Shown here: positions 47,656 to 57,522 of the stretch, in pieces
Position numbering within the stretch: position 1 is the first letter of the stretch
Layout: the number at the start of each line of letters is the position of its first letter
Notes under the pieces: generated by a model
What the model was told of the DNA's origin: nothing
The model's database searches: none
What the model saw: only the letters and a program-made list of their open reading frames with translations
DNA from: Cristatella mucedo
Lineage: Eukaryota > Bryozoa > Phylactolaemata > Cristatellidae
Length of the DNA stretch: 64,000 bases
Assembly (NCBI GenBank): GCA_009760855.2
Contig: WPIO01000017.1
Location: forward strand, 1-64,000
Reading direction: 5' to 3'
Program-made: the position numbers and the translations under genes

Positions 47656-47979
47656 GTGTACTCTAAAGCACGCGGTATACTGCCAAGTATTCCGCCAAGC
47701 CAGGAAGAGCAGACATTACGCAGTAGCTGGTATCATAAACGCATTCAGCGAAACTCGGTGCCAATTCAATGTCAATCACTATGGGATCCAGGAAGCACAC
47801 ACGAGTTAATCGGCAACTGTTTTGTCTCGCGTCTTCAGTTGAATAGCGGATGCTGCCAAGTTCGTAGAAGAGTTCTTACGATGGCAGTGCTAGCGTCAGT
47901 GCTGCGAGTCTTCGCATACACTTTTTTGCGTCAGCATGCTCAGAAAGCCGCTGAGAAACTATTTCATGTGGATTCTTGA
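47656..47979 (+). pseudogene. possible LTR-retroelement aspartic protease relic
   Basis: The frame includes VPIQCQSLWDPGSTHELIG followed by VSRLQLNSG. DPGSTHELI resembles the D-S/T-G-S catalytic motif of retropepsins from BEL/Pao-like elements, which is usually followed by a short helix and a Leu-rich end, as here. The central residue is P instead of S/T. No RT, RNase H or integrase was recognised nearby, so this is at most an isolated relic. Confidence 0.35.
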
Positions 47980-48703
47980 CACGTCGTAGTTTTCGCACGC
48001 ATTACTTTTGTCAGCACGCGCAGAAAACTGTTTAGATAATATTTCACGCGGATCGCTGTCGCTTGCTAACGAAATCGTGCTGGACGTATCGCCAAAGTTG
48101 CAAAATGTGACCGCAGCTTTTTGAGCTCCGCTGGTGTAAGCAGCGTAGCTGATGAAACAAAGATTTAAAATGACATTTAAATTGAGATGAATGCAAATTG
48201 CCTTACGAGGGCCATTCAGAGCTAAAACCTGGTAGCTCAGTAGCCCCGCAGCAGCTGAGTATGAAATTAAAAGAATAGCGTTCGCGCCTAGCTAATTGGA
48301 CGTGAGAAGCGTGTCTGAGCAGTGTGAGCGCGCGCGACGTGAGGTCGATGTCGCGAGGCCCCGCTAATCGAACGTCAGTCGTCAGGTTTCCTTTGCCAGG
48401 TGTTTTGCTGCAGCCCGCGTTTGCTTGTTCCTGAAAGCGTAGACGGGACTGCGCTCAGAAACAAAGTCTCGACTTTAGCAGCGCGCTCCTTTCGGTAATG
48501 CATAGCGCTGACGTAAAGCGCTCCTCTTCGATCGAGGAGGAGCGTGCAATTCACGTTTTGTGATCGCGGCTGGCCCACGAACAAACGGTTGGCAGATGCC
48601 GATAGCATTGCGCCGACGCCGACAGTACGTGCGTCGCCGCGCGTGCCGCTGTATCTGTCGTAGCTCGGACGACGGGCGGGCGCGCGCGCGCGCGCGGCTG
48701 CCT
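47980..48703. other. no gene clearly supported; CG repeat at 48675-48697
   Basis: A CG dinucleotide run of about 22 bp lies in a CpG-rich patch. A 77-codon minus frame (48375-48608) has no recognised domain. Confidence 0.4.
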
Positions 48704-48964
48704 CTATTTCGACCCTTTCGCCGGACTGCTGTCGGACGAATCGACGCTCGACGAGTAGTTTGCGCTCACTTGGCGCAGATGGTAGAATGTGCAGAACGCA
48801 ACCAAGGAGACAGTGACGAGCGCGAGTCCTGAGTATAGCGTAGCGAACGCAGCACTCGTCGGCTCGAGGCTCTGCGTTTCGCCTACAACAAGAAGAAGGA
48901 GGAGGAGGAGGAGGAGGAGAGGAGAAGCCGGGCTGGCTGCTGGCGCTGCGAGCTCGCTGCGCAT
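48704..48964 (-). CDS. single-pass membrane segment: small ORF or receptor exon
   Basis: Two readings are possible. (1) An intact 86-codon frame starts at 48964, has a poly-Leu signal-like stretch coded by a GGA repeat, then a transmembrane helix (ATLYSGLALVTVSLVAFCTF) and a Ser-rich tail. (2) The CTCCTC...TTCTTGTTGTAG stretch is a textbook pyrimidine tract and 3' splice site, so the true exon begins at 48882 in phase 1. It would encode ETQSLEPTSAAF, the helix and YHLRQ, and may end at a GTGAGC donor after 48770 (113 bp) or at the stop at 48704. Reading 2 looks better because the Leu run is then intronic. The phase matches the Ig exon at 56643-57098 on the same strand. The function is unknown. 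Confidence 0.4.
   Translation of the reverse strand: MRSELAAPAASPASPLLLLLLLLLLVVGETQSLEPTSAAFATLYSGLALVTVSLVAFCTFYHLRQVSANYSSSVDSSDSSPAKGSK
48893..48924. repeat. GGA/GAA trinucleotide repeat
   Basis: AGAAGAAGGAGGAGG and so on. On the minus strand it is a pyrimidine tract directly before a TAG. Confidence 0.95.
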
Positions 48965-49339
48965 CTCACGCCGCCAACTTGCCAGCCAGCGGCAAGCCTG
49001 GCAACAACGAGTAGCCGCGCAAAGAATGGCGCTTCACCGCTGCCTAACGACAGAACCGACGGCACTAGCCCCTGGTTACCAGCCGCAGAGAGTCCAGACT
49101 CCAGACCAGGGCGCAGCCATGATTTTAGTTTACGTTTGCGTTGCTTAACCTTGACATCGAGGACAGTGGGGCGAGATCGAGGCTTTCTGCGCGGCTATTC
49201 AGAAATGCTCTTTTGCTTCTCAACATAATTTACATTCTATTTTCATTCCATTTTACCCTTTTTTACTTTGGGTATCGATGTGGCCTTTCTTCTTCCGGTT
49301 TTCCATTATTCTCGAAAAGATGTATCGCTAAGCAGATTG

Positions 49340-49450
49340 TGGAACCATGATAACAATAATAGCAATGCATTTGCACAGTGCCCCCAAAGAACTCAATCTC
49401 AATCTAGACACTTTACTGATGCTTGCTGTAAAGAGAGCATGACCAAATGA
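49340..49450 (-). mobile_element. LINE-A 3' tail
   Basis: AACAATAATAGCAATGCAT, AAAGAACTCAATCTC and GACACTTTACTGATGCTTGC are the reverse complement of a diverged LINE-A end. Confidence 0.75.
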
Positions 49451-49698
49451 TTGGCGGTAAAATTCGCAGCCTGCGATCCGCCGGGAAAAGACTCGCAGCA
49501 GAGAATAGTCAACTGCTTGCGGTTCGAGCTTCCGGCACGTGCGCCCTTTTCCCCCGAGGGTCGACGGTCGTCAGCCTCGCAGCGTCAGGTGCGGCCAGAT
49601 CTGTGAGGTTGCGCCGTTGCGCCAGAGCGCTTTTGACGCGGCGAGACACGGTGCCGTCGCGCGATCGAACGCAAACCGATCGAAGCCGATTCGCTGCG

Positions 49699-49771
49699 AT
49701 GGAGGGGTGCGCGCCGACTGGGGCGGCCGCTACCGACGGCAAAGATTATCGCCGGCCGAGCAGTGGCGAGG
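49699..49771 (+). CDS. candidate first coding exon in a CpG-rich patch
   Basis: An ATG with G at -3 and +4 opens MEGCAPTGAAATDGKDYR, RPSSGEG and ends at a perfect donor (GAGG followed by GTGAGT, GT at 49772) in phase 1. The surrounding 49450-49990 is strongly CpG-rich and could be a promoter. No downstream exon was identified, and the next 2 kb is LINE-A, so this is only a splice-signal-based suggestion. Confidence 0.22.
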
Positions 49772-50000
49772 GTGAGTCGGCGGATCGATGCCGCGCTCAG
49801 AGGACTACGAAAAAAATCAACTCAACGCAATGCGCTGCTTAAAAGTCTAGGACGAGGGCAACATGTTGGTTCCACGATTTTCGGAAGCATTCGAGTCGAC
49901 GGCGGCGGCTGCGGCGACGAGATGCGGCGCCGGACGTAGAGCGTCTAGCGCCAGGAAATGAATCGCAGCCGCGGCGGCGGCGGCGGCGGCGCGGGCGCCG

Positions 50001-50116
50001 TGATGGCACGCACTAGGCAAAGCGGCTGCTTTTCACGACCTAGGTCTCGAGGTCGTGGATTTGCTTCCTGCGGTGGGCATCCTTTATTACTGCTGCAAGT
50101 GGTGATGGCAATAGCA
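50001..50116 (+). mobile_element. SINE-A copy 5, 3'-truncated
   Basis: TGATGGCACGCACTAGGCAAA, the arm GACCTAGGTCTCGAGGTCG, decayed B box GTGGATTTGCTTCC and body GGTGGGCATCCTTTATTAC. Confidence 0.82.
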
Positions 50117-50119
50117 ATA

Positions 50120-50262
50120 ATAATAATAATAATAATACTAATAACAATAATGCATTTGATATAGCGCCCTCGCAGAACCTAATCCCTCTATCTAGGCATT
50201 TTACATTTGCTCCAAAGGAAGCACGATCAAATGGTTGGTGGTAGCATGCTCAATAAACATCA
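50120..50262 (-). mobile_element. LINE-A 3'UTR and tail
   Basis: AATAATAATACTAATAAC, then GCGCCCTCGCAGAACC and CATTTTACATTTGCTCC: the reverse complement of the LINE-A end. It stops where the plus-strand copy begins. Confidence 0.85.
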
Positions 50263-51345
50263 AGAACCTTGTACCTTTGCTTTGATCCCTCCCAGCCTTC
50301 GAGCACCTCAAATTCTCTCAACTCACTCGCTGCATGCATTGATGACATCCGATCCTGGATGGCAGCAAATTTTCTAAAACTAAACGATGATAAAACTAAC
50401 TTACTAGTTATGGGCAAACCTAGTGTTATTCAGAAATTGGAAAGGCTGACTTTCAAAATTGGCTCTGCCAGCATATCTCCAGTTGCATCAGCTCGAAATC
50501 TAGGTGTCATATTCCAAAGCGACCTCTCGTTAGACGACCACATCAGCTCCACAGTCAAATCAGCCTATTTTCAGCTTCATAACATTGCTAAAATTAGGAC
50601 TTGTTTAGATAAGGATACCACGTCCAAGTTGGTCCATGCATTCGTGACATCTCGTTTCGACTTCTGCAACTCACTGCTTACTGGCCTACCAGCATGTGCG
50701 ATCAGGCGATTGCAGCTGGTGCAAAACTCTGCAGCTAGGCTTGTCTGTCGTGAGCGTCTCAGTTGCCACATTACTCCACTTCTCGCCGACCTGCACTGGT
50801 TACCAGTCAAGCAACGGATTGACTTCAAGGTTTTGTCGCTCACTTTTAGGTCTCTTCATTCTATGGCTCCAGCCTATCTTTCAGAGATACTACCCCATCA
50901 GGCAAAGCATCGTACCACTCGCTTTTCGGAATCCAACAGTCTAGAAATACCTCGTACAAACCTTAAATCCTTTGGAGACCGTGCATTTAGTTCGTATGCT
51001 CCCACAGCCTGGAACTCCCTCCCGACCTGCATCAGAACATCCCCTGACCTGACCACATTTAAAAGAAACTTAAAAACATACCTATTTAGGACAGCATTTA
51101 GTGGGTCCTTGTGATTCGTCCTCGATGTGCTTATTCGTGCTGACACTGTTCATGCTGCCACTAACCACATTTGCATGCTGACCCAGTGCATGTAACCCCT
51201 AACCATGTTATTCATTTTGTTTGTTTTTCAAGCATGATTTTACTTACTATTCTATTGCGTATCACTTTGCAGCAAATGTAAAGCGCCTAGAAAGAGATTA
51301 AGTTCTCTGAGGGCGCTTTATCAAGTGCAATATTATTATTATTAT
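50263..51345 (+). mobile_element. LINE-A, best preserved copy (281-codon RT C-terminus)
   Basis: The uninterrupted frame to 51114 starts immediately after where YADDTQ should be: LYLCFDPSQPSS, then WMAANFLKLNDDKTNLLVMG, ARNLGVIFQSDLSLDDHI, HAFVTSRFDFCNSLLTGLP, LQLVQNSAARLVCRER, LADLHWLPVKQRIDFKVLS, FGDRAFSSYAPTAWNSLPT and FKRNLKTYLF. This is the thumb/C-terminal part of an L2/CR1-like LINE reverse transcriptase. The 3'UTR follows and ends CGCCTAGAAAGAGATTAAG, TTCTCTGAGGGCGC and an ATT-repeat tail. The catalytic core and 5' end are missing, so it cannot act alone, but the clean frame suggests a young insertion. Confidence 0.95.
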
Positions 51346-51349
51346 TATA

Positions 51350-51855
51350 ATAAAATGGTAAGGGATGACGTGCACAGGGTTAGCATGCAATTTTGGCTAG
51401 TGCCAGCATGAACAGTGTCAGCACGGATAAGCAAATAAAGAGCGAATCGCAGGGACCCAATAAATGCTGTGATAAGTATATTCGTTCTTAGTTTCTTTTT
51501 AAATGTGGTCAAGTCAGGATATGTCGTGACGCAAGTCGGGAGTGAGTTCCAAGCCTTGAGAGCATACGAACTAAATGTACGATCTCCAAAGGATTTGAGA
51601 TGTGTACGTGGTATAGGTAAGTAGTTAGATTCCGAAAAGCTGGTGGTACGATGCTTAGCCTGGTAGGAGAGTAAATCTGATAGATAGGCTGGAGCCAAAG
51701 AATAAAGGGACCTAAAAGTGAGTGACAAAACGTCGAAGGCGATGCGTTGCTTGACTGGAGGCCTGTGCAGGTCGGTGAGAATTGGTGTGATGTGGCAGCT
51801 GCGACGCTCACTACAGACAAACCTATCTGCAAAGTTTTGCACCTGCTGTAAGCGC
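51350..51855 (-). mobile_element. LINE-A fragment facing the previous one tail-to-tail
   Basis: The minus-strand translation has SSLTILL at the far end and, earlier, FADRFVCSERRSCHITPILT, LHRPPVKQRIAFDVLSLTF, AYLSDLLSYQAKHRTTSFSE and WNSLPTCVTTYPDLTTF. It lacks the family tail, its 3' side being cut within the UTR. Confidence 0.9.
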
Positions 51856-51868
51856 CTGCGTGCACCGG

Positions 51869-51931
51869 TACGGTGATAGCCGTAAAGGTTCTTCTTTTGC
51901 TATATAAAAGCGGCTGTTTAATCAGCTAGCA
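51869..51931 (+). mobile_element. SINE-A 3' part
   Basis: GGTGATAGCCGTAAAGGTTC, TTGCTATATAAAAGCGGC and TTTAATCAGCTAGC. Confidence 0.8.
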
Positions 51932-52142
51932 TTTTCTTTAATCCGGGCTACAGCCGCTGCTATCAAGGAGCTGGCACACGTCTGCGCTGGGCTACATGTG
52001 GACTACTAATGTTCAATGAGACGACGAAGACGTGGACGAAAGTCGGGTCCGGCATTGACCAATCATTGACTCGAATGTAGGATTAGAAAAATGTCTGTCA
52101 AGAATCAAGCGAGAACATTCTACCCGAACTTCTCTTCTCCAT

Positions 52143-52530
52143 TTGGACCAACGACATTTTGGTCAGCGACGGGTAGTGGGAACGTCTGTTCCATCGGTCC
52201 TGCTTGATCGAGCAGCTAAGTTTGACACTATTGACCGCGATAACCTACTTGAACAATGGAGACTTACGATTGGTCAGGCAGAAGAGGCTCTGATGTGGTT
52301 TAAATTACACGTGTCCGATTGTGTTCAGTCCGCGTCCTGTAGCGGTCTCGTTTCACCCAGCCACTCGTGGCGTCCACACTCGGGTCGGCGCTCATTCCAC
52401 TGCTGCTCTCCATTTATACTTGAGTCACTCGGAAAAGCCCCCCACTATCCGCTATTGCTTCCATGCTGACAATAACCTGCTGGACGTGTCGCTTAACCTG
52501 TCGGATCACCAGCTGCAATGACTAATAAAC
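52143..52530 (+). mobile_element. LINE RT palm-domain relic
   Basis: VLLDRAAKFDTIDRDNLLEQ and WFKLHVSDCVQSASCSG match the FDTIDHxxLL and W(F)xSYLSxRxQ motifs of L2/CR1-like LINEs. After a frame change, PTIRYCFHADNNLLDVSLN stands where YADDTxLYxS should be, so Y and D of the catalytic box are lost. Together with the copies nearby this may derive from one broken element. Confidence 0.7.
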
Positions 52531-53159
52531 TGAGTGGCACCTTGCAAACATTCGATTCTGGATTTTGGCTAATTTTCCTAAGCGATCATAAGACTCAACT
52601 CACACTCATTCGATTCTAAGGATGCGGTTGCGACTTGGAGACTTCGTTCTTCGAGTTCCCGGAGCTGTCCCGGTTAGACAGATATCGCCTTCTTGAAATT
52701 TAGACGAATCGATTTAATCAGTGCTTCGTTTAAAAGTTGCATTAAGAATATCACTTCCACGGATATGCATCACGTTTCACCTCTGCTCAAGATTAGGGAC
52801 TCCTTCAATGTTGGTTGGCAGCAGATCCGGCTATCTCCACGGCTCTTCGTAGGCTGATATGCTCTAATTAAGTCTTGGCTGGACAGTCGAGAAATCTACT
52901 AAGCCACTGAAGCTGATGATGAGAAGTGCTCCAAGAAGCCGCGCGTCGCCCTTGCTGAAGTAGCTCCGATGGCCTCCCTCTGATCAAAGATACGGAGAAA
53001 AGTTTGCACTCTGACCCATTAGATCCGCCGTTTCCGGGCTCGCTCATACTCATCTAAAATCCCGGACTATTTTCGGCCTCCTCGTGCCCTCGTGATCCTC
53101 GGTGGGAAATACCTTCAGCCGTCCATTCTTCCGCTTACAGATCGCTGGTGACTTTTGCT
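52531..53159. other. no gene seen
   Basis: Nothing recognised. Confidence 0.5.
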
Positions 53160-53515
53160 TGGCAGATCCTAGACTGTAGAGCTAATTCACTTCCACAATT
53201 CTTAGGCAGCGACGTCGTCTCTCCTGCTGCCGCCTGTGGCACATGCTTTCCGGCCGTCCTGAGCTGCTACTTCCGCGCTGGTCGCTTCCTCGACCGTGCT
53301 CCTGACTCAGCTAATGCTCGTCACTCTCTCTCTCTCTCTCTCTCTTTGCTTCTGGATATGAAGTCTGTTGGCTACAGAATGAGCATCGACAGCCGCTCAG
53401 CCTGTCAATGCACCAAGGAAAGCTCCTCTCCAGAATAACACCCACCTTGTGGCCTTGTGGCGCTTTGTAGAGCACCGGACGAAGATACTTCATAGTATAT
53501 CGATGCAAAATCACG
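53160..53515 (+). mobile_element. LINE-B 3' end, diverged
   Basis: GGCACATGCTTTCCGGCCGT, AAGTCTGTTGGCTACAGAATG and TAACACCCACCTTGTGG match the LINE-B 3' end. A CT microsatellite (53325-53345) has grown inside the CACTTTCTCTTTGTTGC segment. Confidence 0.8.
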
Positions 53516-53879
53516 TGGCGCATCAAAATCATGCTTTATCCTCGGCAGCTCGGGAGCTGCCTGTTTAGGTCACCAGAGGAAGGAGGTCCGTCGTCCCTAA
53601 CGTAAGCTTTCGTCGGAGCTCTCGGTACAGCGAGTGCAGCACAGCGAGTGCCCGAGACTTAGTGCTGAGCCGGGCGCAGAGATGCTCATATGCCTTACCA
53701 TGTGCTCTTCCGCGAAATCTATAATTAAGCAGTTGGACTTGGTTGCTACAGATCTCAATCCGAATCGCGCCGGCAGCAGCGGCAGACAGGGCAACGGCCC
53801 ACGGTTCGTTTGAGAAGCCACGGAAAGGAAGCACTCGAAAAGCTCACACAAACTCCTCAGGCTGAGTTTCGTCAGCTGA

Positions 53880-53882
<3 letters not shown>
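53516..53882. other. no gene seen
   Basis: An 89-codon minus frame (53565-53834) is open but has no domain. Confidence 0.45.
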
Positions 53883-53923
<41 letters not shown>

Positions 53924-53930
53924 CGCGCGC

Positions 53931-53965
<35 letters not shown>

Positions 53966-53990
53966 CGTGCGTGTGTGTGTGTGTGTACGT
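53883..53990. repeat. (TA)n-(TG)n/(CG)n microsatellite
   Basis: TA passes into TG with GCGCGCG and GCGTGCG patches. Confidence 0.97.
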
Positions 53991-54347
53991 ATAGCACAAT
54001 TTCACCGATATAATTTGCGCAGCTGCCGGCGACTCTGCCGCACGGGAACACTGCAAATATCGCACAGCATTCCCGAATAGTTAGCATAATAGCTGCTGCC
54101 TTTTTACAAGCCGCCACATTTCAGACTTTCCAGAGACATGGCCTAGCGGATTCTGCATCCGTTGTCGTCACCGCGCGTGGGCGTGACCACAAGCTCCGCT
54201 GTCGTGCAATCGTCCTTGCCGCTCTCGCATGGGTGCTGCCTCGGATGACTGCTCTCAAACCTCTCATCTCAGATGGCTGCTATCAAACCTCTCATCCAGT
54301 TGCAACGAATCGCCGTCTGTAATTCCACAATGTATAAGTAGTAGTGT
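53991..54347. other. no gene; short LINE-B terminus at 54308-54335
   Basis: CGCCGTCTGTAATTCCACAA is a short piece of the LINE-B end in minus orientation. Confidence 0.5.
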
Positions 54348-54493
54348 GATTCATTTGTATTGCGTCCGAAGAGAATTCACTCTCTATTTAGGCGCTTCGA
54401 ATGTGTTACGGGGCTCAAGCGCACAACCTTGGTTGTCGAACACATTCGGCTTGGCTACGGTTCGAGGCGAGCACTTTAACCAGCGGTCCAAAC
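54348..54493 (-). mobile_element. SINE-B copy 5
   Basis: GATTCATTTGTATTGCGTCC, GAATTCACTCTCTATTTAGG, CGCTTCGAATGTGTTACGGG and GCTCAAGCGCACAACC are the reverse complement of SINE-B. A second arm (CGAGGCGAGCACTTTAACC) matches its A-box side. Confidence 0.75.
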
Positions 54494-55258
54494 CAGCGCG
54501 GCATTGCCACAAGCACCGAGTGTCTGTCTGCTACGCAGGAGAGGCTTCCAAAGCAAGGCACCCGTACCCTGGGTGGCTTTCGGTGCTCGTACTGTATCCA
54601 ACAGACTGTATCCCACGAAAAGAAGAGAGGTAGTAATAAGAATAATAGCTGAAGTTTGTATTGCACCCTAAGATAAACTAATCTTGATCCAGACGCTTTA
54701 AAACTCGCAACGAGAGAATTAATATCCATAGGGCTTACTGACATCCACTATATCAAACATGCACAAGCAAACAAGTAGCACGCTTAGGCCAGCGTGCTAA
54801 AGCAAACGTGAAGACACTTATTGCCACCGGTAAGCAAGAGATATTACACACACTTAATCATGCGCAGGCATGCACGTAGAGCGCACAAGAGCGTTTCAGA
54901 AGCACGACTGCATGCAGCCTCGTGAGCCACTAATGCTTCAGGTGAACGTTAAACTTTCGGCGAACCATAACACAGAGGAGGGTGTAGGACTTTGGTGGTT
55001 CAGTATAGCTTCGCTGAATTTGTGAGGCTTTGGTCCTGCCTCCCGCCGCTTCGAAGTGGCCACGTTGGCATAATGCACTGATTATCTCCCTTTCTCACAA
55101 ATTGTAGCTAGCCGCTAAACCAGCGCTGCTAGTAGTAGGACGGGATATTTTGTAATCTCGCCGATAGACTCAAAAACATTAAATACGGCTGGCAAACGAG
55201 AAATAGCACACATGCATCCGACTCTAATCTCTGGCTGCACCGGCTTGCACATGAATTC

Positions 55259-55261
<3 letters not shown>
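54494..55261. other. no gene; SINE/LINE tail at 54647-54708 and hairpin at 54776-54799
   Basis: TTGTATTGCACCCTAAGATA and CCAGACGCTTTAAAACTCGC form a minus-oriented tail. At 54776-54799 TAGCACGC and GCGTGCTA surround an 8-base loop. Confidence 0.5.
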
Positions 55262-55341
<80 letters not shown>

Positions 55342-55416
55342 GTCTGTCAGTCTGTCTCTCTGTCTCTGTCTCTCTGTCTCTCTGTCTCTCTGTCTCTCTG
55401 TCTCTCTCTCTCTCTG
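55262..55416. repeat. (CT)n microsatellite with CTGT end
   Basis: About 75 bp of pure CT, then CTGTCTCT repeats. Confidence 0.97.
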
Positions 55417-56059
55417 CGTAGGGCGATCGCTTGACAAAGCCACAATTTTAATATAGCGTAAGCGTGATCTAGTTGCGGCATACCGCTAGGCTATCTCCCT
55501 GGCTTGAGCGCGCCAGCGTGTCCAGCATTGATCCGAAAGAGAATGAAATTGGTGCCACTGCTCAACTCTGAGGGAAAAGCGCCAGGGCCAGGTCACAGCC
55601 AGCGCAACCTCTACTTTTAGCTAAGCTTCCAGCCAGAGTAGAGGCCCCAGCGCTCAGAGCGTCAACAGCTACGAGCTACAAGACCGCTGCAATGAGAGCC
55701 GTGGCCCCCGTGGCTCTCATTGCTCAATAGACCCAAGCTAACCGACTGCTAATGCTTCGTGGCATCATCAACTCGACTAGAAGCTGCGCGTCACGAGGTG
55801 CGGCGGATATTTTCAGAGTAGAACATCTGTATTGCCTCTTGGCAAGCACGGTCTTGCTTCTTTGAATAACAAGCTAAAATTTCGCCCCTAAACTTAACAG
55901 TGTGCATCTGCTAATAACTCTTACTCAACTGTGCATTTCAGAAATTTTGCTGGATGCATCCAATCAAGTACATTACGTGGCAGTAACTGTTATGGGAATT
56001 TCAGTGCATTCGCACAGTGTTTGCATTAAGCATAGCTCGGTAATGCTGTCCTATGCACT
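55417..56059. other. no gene; hairpin at 55690-55722
   Basis: CAATGAGAGCC and GGCTCTCATTG form 11-bp arms around an 11-base loop at 55690-55722. Nothing else was recognised. Confidence 0.5.
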
Positions 56060-56213
56060 TTGGGTCTTAGCCCAGGGGTAAGGTGCTCGCTCTTCACGAC
56101 ACAGGTCGTGCGTTCGAGTCCTGCAGTGGGCGATCCTTTAAGTGCCCACAGCGGTGGTGATTGCCGTTAATGCTCGTCTGCCGCTATACTAACGAGGCCG
56201 TCGAATCGGCTAT
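56060..56213 (+). mobile_element. SINE-A copy 6 (near complete)
   Basis: TGGGTCTTAGCCCAGGGGT, CACAGGTCGTGCGTTCGAG, TGCAGTGGGCGATCCTTTA and TCGAATCGGCTA. Confidence 0.85.
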
Positions 56214-56409
56214 CCGTAATTAGCCCCTAAGCGCCAGGTTAATCTACTGAAAAGCCGCAACGGAGCAAGTCATGAAAAATTGGCTCTCCTCCGTTAGCAA
56301 GATAAGTCCTGGCTAAAGAGTGGCCTGTGTAGGAGCGATCAATGGGTCCCGCGACGTCATGCTGCCTCGTAGACGCGCTGCGCGCCTGCAGCTCGTTCTC
56401 CGGCCACGC

Positions 56410-56530
56410 TGGCTTGGGCGAGTGGTTCAGATGCTCGCCCCGATCAAGGTCAAGGTAAATGCAGTTGATGGCCGAGGTCGCGGGCTCGAGCCCCGTGGCA
56501 TGTGTAAAGCGTATATATAATATATAATTT
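56410..56530 (+). mobile_element. SINE-B copy 6, short tail
   Basis: TGGCTTGGGCGAGTGGTTCA, B box GCGGGCTCGAGCCCCGTGG, TGTGTAAAGCG and a TATATAATATATAA end. Most of the tail is missing. Confidence 0.75.
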
Positions 56531-56642
56531 CTCCTCAAAAAGATGGGCAACTACTGTGCGAGAGCCACGTGAGCGCTGTAGGTGAGCAATAATAGCCCTG
56601 ACTCGGCTTAGTGCTCAGCGGCTGCACGCTAGCAGCACTCAC

Positions 56643-57098
56643 CGCACTGTCCTGGTTGGGAAGCCGGCATTTCTGAAGCGGTGTAATAGCGCTGGGTCTG
56701 CGAGACTAACGAATACCTGACCTCGCAGAACATGTAGCTGAGCGCTCGGCGAGCCGCGTCTGGCTTCGTCATGTTGAACTTGAACCAAACGCCGAGGGTT
56801 TTGAAGCCACTCCTTGGGCTGCTGCTGCTGCTACCGAGCTGAGTGCACGCGGCCTCCGTCGACTGAATATACTCGTGGCACATTTGTCTCTCCATCGATT
56901 TGAGCCTCTCGCCCTGACAGTGGCCGCAGGTCGTGAGCGACGACATCGTCTCGGAATTAACTACATTGGCCCCGCCTGGCAATGACTTTATAGACACACT
57001 AGTCAGTATGACGCTGTCGGAAGCATTGACGGAACAAGTCACCTCGAAGGGCTTTCCGTTGGTTATGCAAGCTTGAAACACTGTGTTGACCGTGACAT
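56643..57098 (-). CDS. candidate immunoglobulin-like domain exon (unknown receptor)
   Basis: On the minus strand a 456-bp open segment is bounded by a splice acceptor (CTCTAG, then AT) and a perfect donor (TGCG followed by GTGAGT). Both ends are phase 1 and the length is a multiple of three, the hallmark of Ig-domain exons. The translation begins VTVNTVFQACITNGKPFEV and contains FEVTCSVNASD (B-strand Cys) and, 103 residues later, LSYMFCEVRYS (F-strand YxC). Extra cysteines lie between, and potential N-glycosylation sites occur at NAS and NMT. The domain is longer than usual. Variable Ig receptors and lectins of molluscs can have similarly long domains, but no family assignment is possible. 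Partner exons: a phase-matched transmembrane exon lies at 48770-48882; no signal-peptide exon was found. Confidence 0.5.
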
Positions 57099-57429
57099 CT
57101 AGAGCGACAAACTACACATACTGGCGCTTATACTTGAGCAATATAAATTTCGCAGCAAATACAGCCAGTTCAGCCTAATTTTATTTAGATTTACTATCGC
57201 TGTGTATGATCATTTAATGTTCTACACTGCTTTAGTCTTAGACAAGCATAGACAAGCGTGGAGTAGGCTTCCCTGGCATAGCAAGGATGCTCATTTCTGG
57301 CATTGAAACGCTGGTAGAGATTTGTAGCTAACATTGTCGAGCCTGCAAAGCAAGGTGAAACTGACGCGAAAGAAGAGGAGGAAGTGTGGCCGAACTGATG
57401 CATTCTTTCAGCGACGTGACGAAATTATC
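57099..57429. other. no gene seen
   Basis: Upstream side of the Ig-like exon on the minus strand. No further exon was recognised. Confidence 0.5.
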
Positions 57430-57439
57430 CCCCCTCTCC

Positions 57440-57520
<81 letters not shown>
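57430..57520. repeat. (CT)n microsatellite
   Basis: About 80 bp of nearly pure CT. Confidence 0.97.

Positions 57521-57522
<2 letters not shown>

Noticed and set aside
48375-48608. 77-codon minus frame considered as cytoplasmic exon of the receptor candidate
   Set aside because: No matching acceptor phase or domain was found.
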